Notes: generated by a model not told the origin, from the sequence alone. 64,000 nucleotides of DNA from Microbacterium oxydans (GCF_000956525.1 NZ_JYIW01000015.1:1-64000), one strand, 5' to 3'. Shown: positions 39,095 through 48,181, counted from the stretch's first letter. A program made the numbers and translations.

Positions 39095-39123
39095 ATTATT
39101 TGTCAGGCTCATATACAAATCAA
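39095..39123 (-). promoter_or_regulatory. Promoter of the sugar ABC operon
   Basis: On the minus strand TTGATT (39118-39123) and AATAAT (39095-39100) are exactly 17 bases apart, in an AT-rich divergent region. The leader to the ATG at 38947 is about 140 bases. Confidence 0.65.
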
Positions 39124-39131
39124 GAAGTTCC

Positions 39132-39161
39132 TTGAGGGAATCTTCGTAAGCGTCATACTAT
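39132..39161 (+). promoter_or_regulatory. Promoter of the amino-sugar catabolic operon
   Basis: TTGAGG (39132-39137) precedes CATACT/TACTAT (39154-39161) by 16-18 bases. The AT-rich stretch after it, with repeated AAACAATCACAAAAG-type words, is like DeoR-family operators, matching the DeoR gene at the operon end. Confidence 0.5.
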
Positions 39162-39220
39162 GATCGAAACAAGCTTCAAACAATCACAAAAGCGCAAAGA
39201 TTGATTCGAAAGGCATCACG

Positions 39221-40117
39221 ATGACCGAACCGCAGCCCGGAGCGCACATGCGCGCAGAACTCACCTCGCAGCCGGAGGCCTGGGCAGCGGCCGCCGATCT
39301 TCGCGATGCCCAGGCGTTGCTCCCCGCCTCCGGTGCGCGCGTCGCGGTCGTCGGCTGCGGCACGTCGTGGTTCATGGCGCAGTCCTACGCCGCGCTGCGT
39401 GAGACGGCCGGTCAGGGCGAGACGGATGCCTTCGCGGCATCCGAATCGTTCGTCGACCGCGGCTACGACGCCGTCGTCGCGCTCACCCGGTCGGGCACCA
39501 CGACCGAGGTGCTCGAACTCGTCGACCGCATCAAGGGCCGCGTTCCGACGATCGGCGTGATCGGTGATCCCGAGTCGCCCCTGGTCTCGCTCGTCGACGA
39601 GGCGGTGCTGCTGCCCTTCGCCGACGAGCAGTCGGTCGTGCAGACCCGATTCGCGACGACCGCGCTCGCGCTGTTCCGGGCCTCCCTCGGCGAAGACCTC
39701 AGCGGCGCGATCGCGGATGCCGCAGCAGTGCTCGACGCGGACTTCGACGACGAGCTGCGCGATGCCGAGCAGTACACGTTCCTCGGACGCGGCTGGACGG
39801 TCGGGCTCGCCCATGAGGCAGCCCTGAAGATGCGCGAGTCGTCGCAGTCGTGGACCGAGTCGTACCCGTCGATGGAGTACCGGCACGGTCCGCTCGCGAT
39901 CGCAGCCCCAGGTCGGGTGACCTGGCAGTTCGGCGAGGCACCGGATGGGCTGGCCGCGCAGGTCGAGGCGACGGGCGCACGGTTCGTGCAGCATCCGATC
40001 GACCCGCTGGCCGACCTGGTTCGGTTGCACCGGGTCGCCCTGGAGCGCGCGGTCGCACGCGGGCTCGACCCCGATCAGCCGCGCAACCTCACCCGGTCCG
40101 TCATCCTGGATGCATGA
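39221..40117 (+). CDS. SIS-domain sugar isomerase/deaminase (AgaS-like)
   Basis: A 298-residue enzyme with two SIS domains. The first contains VVGCGTSWFMAQSYAALRET and LTRSGTTTEVLELV, the second FLGRGWTVGLAHEAALKMRE and the sugar-phosphate loop ESYPSMEYRHGPLAI. This is the aldose-ketose isomerase/deaminase family (AgaS, GlmS-C). It likely converts an amino-sugar phosphate (such as galactosamine- or glucosamine-6-phosphate) to the keto sugar phosphate with release of ammonia. It is the first of five same-strand genes with a ROK kinase, PfkB kinase, aldolase and DeoR repressor. Confidence 0.88.
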   Translation: MTEPQPGAHMRAELTSQPEAWAAAADLRDAQALLPASGARVAVVGCGTSWFMAQSYAALRETAGQGETDAFAASESFVDRGYDAVVALTRSGTTTEVLELVDRIKGRVPTIGVIGDPESPLVSLVDEAVLLPFADEQSVVQTRFATTALALFRASLGEDLSGAIADAAAVLDADFDDELRDAEQYTFLGRGWTVGLAHEAALKMRESSQSWTESYPSMEYRHGPLAIAAPGRVTWQFGEAPDGLAAQVEATGARFVQHPIDPLADLVRLHRVALERAVARGLDPDQPRNLTRSVILDA

Positions 40118-40141
40118 CCGAACACACCACCGGGACCGCTG

Positions 40142-41122
40142 ATGACCAGGCCTGATGACGTCACGGGGGCGAGCGACGCCTCGCCGCGAACGCACGCATC
40201 CGTGCGGTCGATCGGTGCCGGCGCGCCGGTGCTCGCCTTCGACGTCGGCGGCACCGACATCAAGTCGGGGTTGTTCGACGCCGATGGCCGCGTGCTCGGG
40301 TTGCGTCGATCGCCCACGCCGCAGGTCGAAGGCGACAAGACCTCGGCAGTGATCGAGCAGCTCGGGCTGCTGGCGGCCGAGGTGCGCGCCGAGCACCCGG
40401 AGGTGCAGCCGCAGGCGGCAGGGCTCGTGGTGCCGGGGATCGTCGATGCGGATGCCGGACTCGGCGTGTTCGCGAGCAACCTCGGGTGGCACGACTCACC
40501 GCTCCGCGACCTCGCGAGTGCGCGCCTCGGCGTGCCGGTGGCGTTCGACCACGACGTCAGAGCGGCGAGCTGGGCCGAGCATCGCCTCGGTGGTGCCCGC
40601 GCCTACGAGAACTCGGTCGTGCTCGTGATCGGCACCGGGATCGCCGGTGCCCTGCTGGTCGGCGGCGAGCCGTACACCGCCGGTGGCTATGCGGGCGAGA
40701 TCGGCCATTCGCCGGTCGCCGATGGGCCGACCTGTGCGTGCGGCGCTCGCGGCTGCCTGGAAGCAGTCGCCTCGGCCGGAGCGATCGCCCGCCGGTACCG
40801 CGACGCCACCGGGATCACCCCGGACGGCGCGCGAGACGTGATCGCCCGCGCAGCGGCGGGGGAGCCGGCGGCATCCGACATCTGGGACTCCGCGCTCGAC
40901 GCCCTCACCCTCTCGCTCGCGCAACTCACCGCCGTCTTCGCGCCGGAAGCCGTCGTGATCGGCGGCGGGCTCTCGCGGGCGGGCGACGCGCTGTTCGATG
41001 AGCTGCGCACCCGGCTCGCCGCCCGCCTCAGCTTCCACCGCCTCCCGGTGCTGGTCCCGGCCGAGCTCTCGGGCAACGCCGGGCTGATGGGCGCCGCGCT
41101 GCGCGCCAGGGAGCTCACATGA
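40142..41122 (+). CDS. ROK family sugar kinase
   Basis: A 326-residue kinase without a DNA-binding domain. The phosphate loop DVGGTDIKSG, catalytic FDHDVRAASWAE, sugar-binding EIGHSPV and zinc motif CACGARGCLEA are all present. It should phosphorylate a hexose or amino sugar after uptake, in keeping with the importer nearby. The end overlaps the PfkB start by four bases (ATGA). Confidence 0.92.
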   Translation: MTRPDDVTGASDASPRTHASVRSIGAGAPVLAFDVGGTDIKSGLFDADGRVLGLRRSPTPQVEGDKTSAVIEQLGLLAAEVRAEHPEVQPQAAGLVVPGIVDADAGLGVFASNLGWHDSPLRDLASARLGVPVAFDHDVRAASWAEHRLGGARAYENSVVLVIGTGIAGALLVGGEPYTAGGYAGEIGHSPVADGPTCACGARGCLEAVASAGAIARRYRDATGITPDGARDVIARAAAGEPAASDIWDSALDALTLSLAQLTAVFAPEAVVIGGGLSRAGDALFDELRTRLAARLSFHRLPVLVPAELSGNAGLMGAALRARELT

Positions 41123-42063
41123 TCCTCACCGTCACGCCGAATCCGGCGCTCGACCTCACCTGGCACGTCGACCGGCTCACGGTCGGCGGCACGCATCGAG
41201 CCGACGCGGGTGCCGCGCGCGCGGGCGGCAAAGGCCTGAACGTGGCCAGGGTCGCGCATGCGCAGGGCGCTGCAGTCAGGGCGATCACCACGGTCGGTGG
41301 CCGCACCGGCGAGGAGTTCGCCGAAGAGCTGCGGGCCAGCGGTGTGCCGCATTCACTGGTGCCGGTCGCAGGCGCGACGCGGCGCAGCATCGCGGTCGTC
41401 GACGCCGCACTCGGCGACACCACGATCGTGAACGAACGCGGGCGCAACCCGAGCGACGCGGAATGGGGCGAACTGGTCGCAGCCGTCGTCGATGCGGTGC
41501 CGAGCGCAGCCGTGCTCGTGATCTCGGGCAGCCTCCCGCCGGAGGCACCGGAACCGCTCCTCTCGGTGCTCATCACGGTGGGGCAGGACGCCGGAGCATC
41601 CGTCATCGTCGATACCTCGGGCCCCGCACTGCTGCTCGCTGCCGACGCCGGAGCCGCGGTGCTCAAGCCGAACGCCGCCGAGCTCGTCGAGGCCACCGGC
41701 ATCGACGACCCGATCGAGGCAGCGCGCTCGCTCATCGCCCGCGGCGCCGGACTCGTGCTGCTCTCGCTCGGTGCCGAGGGGATGCTGGCGGTCACGGCAT
41801 CCGATCTCCTGCACGCGCGACTCGACGCGCCCCTGGCAGGCAACCCGACCGGTGCCGGCGATGCCGCGGTCGCCGCCTGCGCACACCTGCTCGCCGAAGG
41901 GCAGCGCGACCCCGAGCGCATCCTGCGTCGCGCCACTGCCTGGTCAGCGGCAGCGGTGCTCATGCCGCTCGCCGGCGACATCTCCCCCACCTGGACCGAA
42001 CTCGAGCAGCGCCTCATCGTCGCCCGCCCCGACCCCACCGCCTTCCGGAAGGACCCTGCGTGA
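41119..42063 (+). CDS. PfkB family kinase (1-phosphofructokinase / tagatose-6-phosphate kinase type)
   Basis: A 314-residue ribokinase-fold enzyme. It starts TVTPNPALDLTWHVD, typical of LacC/FruK kinases, has GGKGLNVARVAH and NERG, and ends with the anion-hole motif GNPTGAGDAAVAA. It would make a ketose bisphosphate for the aldolase that follows. GTGA joins it to the aldolase gene. Confidence 0.93.
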   Translation: MILTVTPNPALDLTWHVDRLTVGGTHRADAGAARAGGKGLNVARVAHAQGAAVRAITTVGGRTGEEFAEELRASGVPHSLVPVAGATRRSIAVVDAALGDTTIVNERGRNPSDAEWGELVAAVVDAVPSAAVLVISGSLPPEAPEPLLSVLITVGQDAGASVIVDTSGPALLLAADAGAAVLKPNAAELVEATGIDDPIEAARSLIARGAGLVLLSLGAEGMLAVTASDLLHARLDAPLAGNPTGAGDAAVAACAHLLAEGQRDPERILRRATAWSAAAVLMPLAGDISPTWTELEQRLIVARPDPTAFRKDPA

Positions 42064-42917
42064 CCCTCGTCTCCGCCCACGATCTCGTCTCGACCGCTGC
42101 TGCGGCCGGCACGGGCATCGGCGCCTTCAACGTGATCCACCTCGAGACCGCCGAAGGGCTCGTGCGGGCCTCCGAGCTCGCCGGGCTGCCCGTGATCCTG
42201 CAGATCTCGCAGAACTGCGCCGACTACCACGGTGGCCTCGAGCCGATCGCGCTCGCGACGCTCGCCGTGGCCCGGCGCGCGCAGACGCCGGTCGCCGTGC
42301 ACCTCGACCACGCAGAGCGACCGGAGCTCGTCGATGAGGCCATCGCACTCGGCTTCGGCTCGGTGATGTTCGACGGCGGCGCGCTGCCCTACGACGAGAA
42401 CGTGGCACTGACCGCCGAGGTCGCGGCGCGCGCTCGGGCGGCCGGCGTCTTCATCGAGGGCGAGCTCGGTGAGGTCGGCGGCAAGGACGGCGCGCACGCG
42501 CCGGGCGTTCGGACCGACCCGGACGAGGCCAGGGCGTTCGTCGCTGCGACCGGGGTCGATGCCCTCGCCGTGGCCGTCGGCTCCTCGCACGCCATGACCG
42601 ATCGCACGGCATCCCTCGATCTCGAACTGATCGCCCGACTGCGCGAGGCGCTCCCGGTGCCGCTCGTGCTGCACGGCTCGTCCGGGGTCGCCGACGACGA
42701 GATCGCCGCGGCCGTGCGCGCCGGCATGACGAAGATCAACGTCTCGACGCATCTGAACGGCTTCTTCACCAGGGCGATCCGCGAGAAGCTCGCCGCCGAT
42801 GCTACCCTCGTCGATTCGCGGAAGTACCTCACCCCCGCGCGCGACGCGCTCGCCGCTGAGGCCGCACGGCTGCTGTGTCTGTTCGCCGCTGCCGGGGGCG
42901 ATACGGTGGCGGGATGA
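42060..42917 (+). CDS. Class II ketose-bisphosphate aldolase (GatY/KbaY-like)
   Basis: A 285-residue zinc aldolase. Zinc and substrate residues are seen in VHLDHAE, EGELGEVGGKDG, AVGSSHAM, VLHGSSGV and TKINVST. Given the kinase before it and the AgaS-like enzyme, tagatose-1,6-bisphosphate is the likely substrate, with fructose bisphosphate the alternative. GTG 42060 overlaps the upstream stop; its own stop overlaps the DeoR ATG (ATGA). Confidence 0.92.
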   Translation: MTLVSAHDLVSTAAAAGTGIGAFNVIHLETAEGLVRASELAGLPVILQISQNCADYHGGLEPIALATLAVARRAQTPVAVHLDHAERPELVDEAIALGFGSVMFDGGALPYDENVALTAEVAARARAAGVFIEGELGEVGGKDGAHAPGVRTDPDEARAFVAATGVDALAVAVGSSHAMTDRTASLDLELIARLREALPVPLVLHGSSGVADDEIAAAVRAGMTKINVSTHLNGFFTRAIREKLAADATLVDSRKYLTPARDALAAEAARLLCLFAAAGGDTVAG

Positions 42918-43693
42918 AGCGCGCGTCGCGGCTCAACGCCATCCTCGACCTCCTCGCCGACGGGGGAGAGGTGACGGTCGACGACCTCGTCGCCCGCTTC
43001 GGGGCATCGCCGGCGACCACCCGACGCGATCTCGACTCGCTCGCCGAGCAGCGACTGCTCACCAGGACGCACGGCGGCGCGGTCGCGCAGACCGTCGCCT
43101 ACGAGCTGCCCATCCGGTACAAGAGCCACCTGCGCACCGAGCAGAAGGAGCGCATCGCTCAGGCAGCGGCCGAACTCGTCGCGCCTGGCATGGTGGTCGG
43201 ACTCTCCGGTGGCACGACGACCACTGCGATCGCCGCAGCCCTCGCGGCCCGTGACGACCTGGCCGCGGGCGCCGGCATCACGGTCGTGACGAACGCGGTC
43301 AACATCGCCGCCCAGCTCGCCACCCGCCCTGAGATCAAGGTCGTCGTGACCGGTGGCGTGATCCACTCCCGCAGCTACGAGCTCGTCGGACCGTTCGTCG
43401 AGCAGCTGCTGCGCGGTGTACGCCTCGACATCGCCTTCATCGGCGTGAACGGCATGGATGCGCTCTCCGGCGCGAGCACCCACGACGAGCGCGAGGCGGC
43501 CGTGAACCGCATGATGGCGGAACGCGCGCGTCGCGCCGTGGTCGTGACCGACAGCAGCAAGCTCGGGGTCGCGGCCTTCGCGGCGGTCGGCGGCGTCGAG
43601 CTGTTCCCGACCGTGCTGACAGATGCAGGGGCGGATGCTGAGGCCATCGCCGCGCTGCGGGCGGCCGGCTACGAGGTCCTGCTCGCCGACTGA
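42914..43693 (+). CDS. DeoR family transcriptional regulator
   Basis: A 259-residue repressor with an N-terminal DeoR helix-turn-helix (VTVDDLVARFGASPATTRRD) and a sugar-phosphate-sensing C-terminal domain (GLSGGTTTTAIAAAL, TGGVIHSRSYELVG, VVVTDSSKLG). It is the last gene of the sugar operon and probably represses it and the divergent ABC genes until a sugar phosphate accumulates. Confidence 0.94.
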   Translation: MKRASRLNAILDLLADGGEVTVDDLVARFGASPATTRRDLDSLAEQRLLTRTHGGAVAQTVAYELPIRYKSHLRTEQKERIAQAAAELVAPGMVVGLSGGTTTTAIAAALAARDDLAAGAGITVVTNAVNIAAQLATRPEIKVVVTGGVIHSRSYELVGPFVEQLLRGVRLDIAFIGVNGMDALSGASTHDEREAAVNRMMAERARRAVVVTDSSKLGVAAFAAVGGVELFPTVLTDAGADAEAIAALRAAGYEVLLAD

Positions 43694-43699
43694 CTGCCG

Positions 43700-43724
43700 G
43701 CACCCGTCCGATTCGGACGGGTGC
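43700..43724 (+). terminator. Hairpin terminator after the deoR gene
   Basis: GCACCCGTCCG / CGGACGGGTGC form an 11-bp perfect stem around ATT, seven bases past the stop. A second inverted repeat, CTCCGCAGGGC / GCCCTGCGGAG (43724-43734 and 43759-43769), follows immediately. From 43770 to the CHAT stop at 43954 I see nothing recognisable. Confidence 0.85.
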
Positions 43725-43953
43725 TCCGCAGGGCCCCGACGCCCCCGATATCGTCGAAGCCCTGCGGAGTGCCGCGGTCTGCGGCCACCCTCCGAAGTCG
43801 GTGTTGTTGTCTGCCCGCGTTCCCCAGATCGCGGATTCCCCAGTCGACTGCGCCTCCCTCGCGCCTCGAAACCTCCGAAGCCCTTCGCATCAGCACCTTC
43901 CGAACATCAGGAGCGATGATCCCGCCCGCTGATACAGCGAATGGAGAAAAAGT

Positions 43954-46413
43954 TCAGAATCCGCTGCCGTGGCTCTGGAACGGGGCTCGATGCCCGGTCG
44001 AGACGGATGCCGAGGCGAGCGCCTCCGCGGGTGCGGCGCCGGCGGCGAGTTCGTCGTGCACGGCGCCGAGCAGCTCGCACGCGACGTCGTCGGCGACCAC
44101 GACCGGGGCCGCGATCACGCAGCTCGTGCCGGCGTGCAACCACACCCGCGTCATCCCCAGGGCCTCTTCGCCCCAGCGCACCGAGGAGCGCCCGAGCTCG
44201 CACGCAGACAGGATGACGGTCTTCGGCGTGCGGCGGATCAGATCGACGTCGTAGCCGAACAGGGTGCCGTCGGCGAGCTCGAACCCCGAGAACAGCGGGT
44301 TGTCGACGGCGTGACGACCGTGCGCGGCGATGTGCAGCAGGTCGACATCGCTCGCGACCGCGGTCACCGCCGACACCGTGGCGTGTTCGCCGTCGAGCAG
44401 GCGCGGCGCGGTGCCCGACCCGGTCCACGCCTCAGTAGCCCGCCGGATCTCCTCGTCGGCGCGCGGCACTCGTGGTCCGGCCGCGAAACCGACGTGCTGC
44501 GGCGGTGTCGCCGCCGTGCTGCTCCGCCGAGACGGCGGTGCGTCGTCGACCCACCGAGAGACCGAGGTCGCGAGCGTGAACGGCGTGCCGTGCATGCCGG
44601 GCAGCATCGCCCACGGCACGCCGGCGAGGATTCCCGGCACCGTGACGACGAGGCGCCGCGCACCGCCCGCAGCCGCGCGGGCGGGGGCGAGCAGCTCGGC
44701 GTCGAGCAGCCGCAGTCGGGCGTCGAGCGACCGGTCGATCACGGTCGACATCGGGCCGCCACGGGTGAGCGCGGCCATGTCGAGATCGGCGCGGAGCCCG
44801 TCGAGCGCGGTCTGCACGCGCGGCCACCCGAGGTCCACGATCTCGGCGCCGCCTGCCGTCACCACGACGGCGTGCAGGGCCGACCCCGTGTACACGTACG
44901 AGAGCACTGCCGTCTGCCCGTCGAGCTGCGACATCGCGGCGCCGAGGTCGAGACGGCCGCGCGTTCCGCCGGTGCCGGTCGACGACCACTGCCGCTCGCG
45001 CACCCGGTCGCGCAGCACCCGCACGCGGGCGTCGGTCGTCCAGTCGTGGCCGGCGAGGTCGGCGCGCAGCATCCGCAGCTCGGCGAGGTCTGCCGCGAGA
45101 TCCTCATCGTGCGGAGGGCGCAGCGGTGCCACCTGCTGACTGAGATGCCTCGCCCGCTCCGACCAGGCGAACACCGTCGCAGGGTCCCTGGTGCGAGCGG
45201 CAGCGCTGAGCCCCGCGAACACGAGATCGGTGCCGTGCATCGCGAGCGAGGCCTGCAGGTCGAGGGCGCCGAAGGACTGCTGCCAGGTCGTGAGCAGATC
45301 GAGCCCGGATGCCGCCGCCTGGAGCGCGTCACCGGTGCGACCGGACGATGCCGCCCGCGCCGCACGCACCTCCTGCGCTCGGAGCCGCAGGGGTGCAGGG
45401 GCATCGTCGGCGATCCGCGGCATCCGTCCCCGACTCGTGCGCAGCGCGGTCAGTCGCAGCGCGGTCGCCTCGGTGCGGAACCCGCCGCGGTCGAGCGCGG
45501 TCGCCGCCGCAGCGATCTCGTCGGCGTGTGGCGCGGACCCTGGTGTCGCGCGCGCCCTGGCCTCGAGCCGCACCGCTTCGGCGCGCGCCGCCCACCCGGC
45601 GCTGCCCAGCGAGGTGAACCGGCGGGCAGCCGTGCGCGCGACGCGCTCGGCCTCCGGGGCATCGTGGCGCAGCAGCGACCGCGCGAGATGGAACTCGGCC
45701 TCGCCGCGCGCCTGCCGCATCCGCTGCGCACCGAACTGCACCGCGACCTGCGCTAGCAGCGCCTCGGCCTCGGTGGTGAGCCCGGCATCGCGCAGCACCT
45801 CGGCCCGGTCGAGATCGCTGATGGCTGCGGCGAGGTCGCTGATCGCGGCGAGCGTCGGCCGCGAGCGGGTCATCAGCGCCAGCGCCGTCACCAGGTCGCC
45901 GCCGAGCAGCGCGGCATAGCCGAGGTTGTGCCGCGCTTCGGCGAGGGGCTCAGCGTCGCCGTTCGCCTCGTACACCGCGACGGCGCGCTGCAGATCGGTG
46001 ACGCACGCGTCGAGGTCGTGCTGCTGCATCCGCACGATCGAACGGTTCATCAGGAAGTTCGCGAGCTCGGTGCTCTCCTCGCGGATCGCCTCGATCGCCT
46101 GCGTGAGTGCAGCCTCGGCCTCGGCGAGTCGTCCGGCGTGCATGAGGAGCGTGCCCAGCTGCCCACTGAGCACCGAGGTGGTCTCGACGCTCAGCCCTGG
46201 CCGGTCGAGCGCCTCACGGCACAGTGCCTCCGCCTCGGTCGGACGCCCGGTCTGCGCGAGCACGTACGCCATGGTCCCGTCGATGCGCGCCCTGAGGTCG
46301 GGGTCATCCGTCCGGTCGGATGCCGTGCCGAGCGCACGCCGCGCAGCCGCGAATCGTCGTGCGTTGGCCGCCTCGACGCCGCGCCGGTGCAGCTCGCTCG
46401 CGGACAGGGGCAT
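43954..46413 (-). CDS. TPR-CHAT protease (caspase-like)
   Basis: An 819-residue cytosolic protein. About 400 N-terminal residues form TPR-like helical repeats (for example NLGYAALLGGDLVTALALM, AEALCREALDRPG). The C-terminal ~280 residues are a CHAT domain of the caspase clan: catalytic His698 in LLHIAAHGRH and Cys738 in VILSACELGRS, with the preceding PRVPRADEEIRRA and GFELADGTLFGYD blocks. CHAT proteases are known effectors in conflict and cell-death systems, usually controlled by linked sensor proteins. It is the last gene of a sigma factor / unknown / S8 peptidase / CHAT cluster. The ATG at 46413 gives a sensible first TPR; the longer open frame crosses a palindromic element. Confidence 0.88.
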   Translation of the reverse strand: MPLSASELHRRGVEAANARRFAAARRALGTASDRTDDPDLRARIDGTMAYVLAQTGRPTEAEALCREALDRPGLSVETTSVLSGQLGTLLMHAGRLAEAEAALTQAIEAIREESTELANFLMNRSIVRMQQHDLDACVTDLQRAVAVYEANGDAEPLAEARHNLGYAALLGGDLVTALALMTRSRPTLAAISDLAAAISDLDRAEVLRDAGLTTEAEALLAQVAVQFGAQRMRQARGEAEFHLARSLLRHDAPEAERVARTAARRFTSLGSAGWAARAEAVRLEARARATPGSAPHADEIAAAATALDRGGFRTEATALRLTALRTSRGRMPRIADDAPAPLRLRAQEVRAARAASSGRTGDALQAAASGLDLLTTWQQSFGALDLQASLAMHGTDLVFAGLSAAARTRDPATVFAWSERARHLSQQVAPLRPPHDEDLAADLAELRMLRADLAGHDWTTDARVRVLRDRVRERQWSSTGTGGTRGRLDLGAAMSQLDGQTAVLSYVYTGSALHAVVVTAGGAEIVDLGWPRVQTALDGLRADLDMAALTRGGPMSTVIDRSLDARLRLLDAELLAPARAAAGGARRLVVTVPGILAGVPWAMLPGMHGTPFTLATSVSRWVDDAPPSRRSSTAATPPQHVGFAAGPRVPRADEEIRRATEAWTGSGTAPRLLDGEHATVSAVTAVASDVDLLHIAAHGRHAVDNPLFSGFELADGTLFGYDVDLIRRTPKTVILSACELGRSSVRWGEEALGMTRVWLHAGTSCVIAAPVVVADDVACELLGAVHDELAAGAAPAEALASASVSTGHRAPFQSHGSGF

Positions 46414-46499
46414 CCCCCCAGGATGCCGTGCCCCGCGCTCGTGCGGAAGGGGCGCCTCCCGCGGCATCCGTTCGACGTGTCGGCCGCGACGCATCGCCG

Positions 46500-46582
46500 C
46501 GACGTGCAGGAGTATCGGCCACCTGCAGGAGCATCCCCCGGGGATCTCTCCTGGAGGTCGCCGATCATCCTGCAGGTGGCGC
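46500..46582. repeat. Near-perfect ~80-bp palindrome, GTGCAGGAG family, copy B
   Basis: A left arm starting CGACGTGCAGGAGTATCGGC mirrors a right arm ending CCGATCATCCTGCAGGTGGC over about 39 bases with some ten mismatches, centred near 46540. Each arm has two GCAGGAG-type words. It fills the gap between the S8 and CHAT genes and could fold as a strong hairpin that lowers CHAT expression relative to upstream genes. Confidence 0.75.
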
Positions 46583-46627
46583 ACCCCACAGGTCGCGCAA
46601 CCCACAGGACGGACGGATGCCTCGGCC

Positions 46628-48181
46628 CTACTCGACCGGCGCCGGCAGCGTCGCCATCACCGCCTGCACGGCATCGGTCGCGGCGTCCGCGCTCACGCCG
46701 CCGACTGCGACGCTGCCCAGGTGGGCCGCGATGCGTCCTGCGACGTACGGTGCCGCGAACGAGGTGCCGCTCCAGACCGAGAAGCCGCCGCGGTAGTCGT
46801 CGGGGTCGATGGTTTCGCGGCGGAGGCCGTCGACGTCGGCCCTGGTCGTCGCCTGCGCGCCGCCGACGAAGGCGGGCGAGGTGCTGACGATCGCCGCCCC
46901 CGGCGCGTAGATCTGCACCCAGGGGCCGACGTTCGAGAACAGGGCGACCGAGCGCGACGACGGGTTCAGGGCCCCGACCGAGACGTGCGGTGCGCCGCTG
47001 TCGGGCGCGATGCCGTTGTCCGATCCGGGCCACGGCCACAGGGACGCCGGGAATGACGGCCGGTCGATCGCATCGTTGCCCGCCGAGCACACCACCACGC
47101 AGCCCAGCTCCCGCGCCTTCGCGAGCAGGGCGAACAGGGTGCGGCTGAAGAGCCCGTCGACCGGGGTCTCGTGGTAGTACCCGAGGGACAGGTTCAGCAC
47201 GTCGATCGGATGCCCCGTCTTCGGGTCCTCGCGGTAGCGGCGCAGCAGCTCGACGACCTGCGCGATCGTGCCGAGCAGCGTGCCCTCGTCGATCACGCCG
47301 AGGGCGCCGGCGACCCGCACCGAGAGGATGTCGGCGTCAGGGGCGGTCTGTCTGATGATGCCGGCGATGAACGTGCCGTGCCCTGCGACCGCATCGATCT
47401 CGCCGTCGAGCTGCCCGTACAGGTCGGGGTAGCGCTCAGGGTCGGCGTCGTCGGTGAGCCCCACCGGCACGCCGTCGAGGGTCACGTGTCTCGTCACGAT
47501 GTCGTCCGGCAGCCAGTCGTGCACGCCGCAGCCCGTGTCGAGCACCGCGACGACCGGACGGCGTCCTCGCTTCGGTGCAGGTCCGCGTCGCGGGGCGGGC
47601 CCGATCCAGGTGACCGGCTGCCGTGCGCCGCGTCCGGGCTCGAGGTAGTCGTCGCTGCCGCCCGCGCCCTCGCCGCGCACCGGGTTGGTGCGGCTGAAGG
47701 GGTTCGTCCGGCTGAACGGGTTGGTGCGGCTGAACGGGTTGAGCCCGACCGGATCGATCGACAGCACGTGCTCGAGGCCGGTGCGCGGCATCGTCGACCG
47801 AGACATGCGCCGTGCGCGCTGCAGCACGCGCCACGCATCCGGAGCGACCGGCGACTCGCCGCGCACCGGTTCGTCGGGCGTGGTGAGTCGTGCCCGCAGG
47901 AACCCCGGCACACCCGGCACGAGCTCTCGCCCCGCCAGTTCGGGGTCGTCGATCTCGAGCTGCCAGCCGAAGGTGTCTGCGGCGTCGCGGAGTGTGCGGA
48001 TCTCCTGGTCGTACGCTTCGAGGTCCTTCTCGTCGCGGATGATCAGCAGGCGTTGCGGCAGGTACGCGGTCGGATAGGCGCGGATGCCGTCGACCGGCTC
48101 CGTGCTCGGATCGAGCGCCGAACCGCGCCGGATCGATCCTTCCGCGCGGTCCTGCCAGCTCCAGCCTCTGGGTTGCTCCAT
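46628..48181 (-). CDS. Cytosolic subtilisin-family (S8) serine protease
   Basis: A 517-residue protein without signal peptide or membrane helix. The complete S8 triad is visible: Asp215 in VVAVLDTGCGVHD, His268 in AGHGTFIAGI and Ser474 in SGTSFAAPYVAG, with oxyanion Asn369 in SAGND. About 200 N-terminal residues form a pro-like region. Just before the catalytic domain (148-167) lies NPFSRT repeated three times, from an 18-bp tandem repeat. It lies between a small unknown gene and the TPR-CHAT protease, both on the same strand, so a functional link is likely. Confidence 0.92.
   Translation of the reverse strand: MEQPRGWSWQDRAEGSIRRGSALDPSTEPVDGIRAYPTAYLPQRLLIIRDEKDLEAYDQEIRTLRDAADTFGWQLEIDDPELAGRELVPGVPGFLRARLTTPDEPVRGESPVAPDAWRVLQRARRMSRSTMPRTGLEHVLSIDPVGLNPFSRTNPFSRTNPFSRTNPVRGEGAGGSDDYLEPGRGARQPVTWIGPAPRRGPAPKRGRRPVVAVLDTGCGVHDWLPDDIVTRHVTLDGVPVGLTDDADPERYPDLYGQLDGEIDAVAGHGTFIAGIIRQTAPDADILSVRVAGALGVIDEGTLLGTIAQVVELLRRYREDPKTGHPIDVLNLSLGYYHETPVDGLFSRTLFALLAKARELGCVVVCSAGNDAIDRPSFPASLWPWPGSDNGIAPDSGAPHVSVGALNPSSRSVALFSNVGPWVQIYAPGAAIVSTSPAFVGGAQATTRADVDGLRRETIDPDDYRGGFSVWSGTSFAAPYVAGRIAAHLGSVAVGGVSADAATDAVQAVMATLPAPVE
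47682..47744. repeat. 18-bp tandem repeat encoding NPFSRT in the S8 protease
   Basis: Three 18-bp units (47682-47699, 47700-47717, 47718-47735) and part of a fourth read on the minus strand as NPFSRT. The second unit has two base changes. Unit number can vary without changing the frame. Confidence 0.93.

Noticed and set aside
39061-39118. Upstream extension of the sugar-binding lipoprotein to 39118
   Set aside because: It would place polar, Arg-rich sequence before a clear lipoprotein signal peptide and would run through the promoter.
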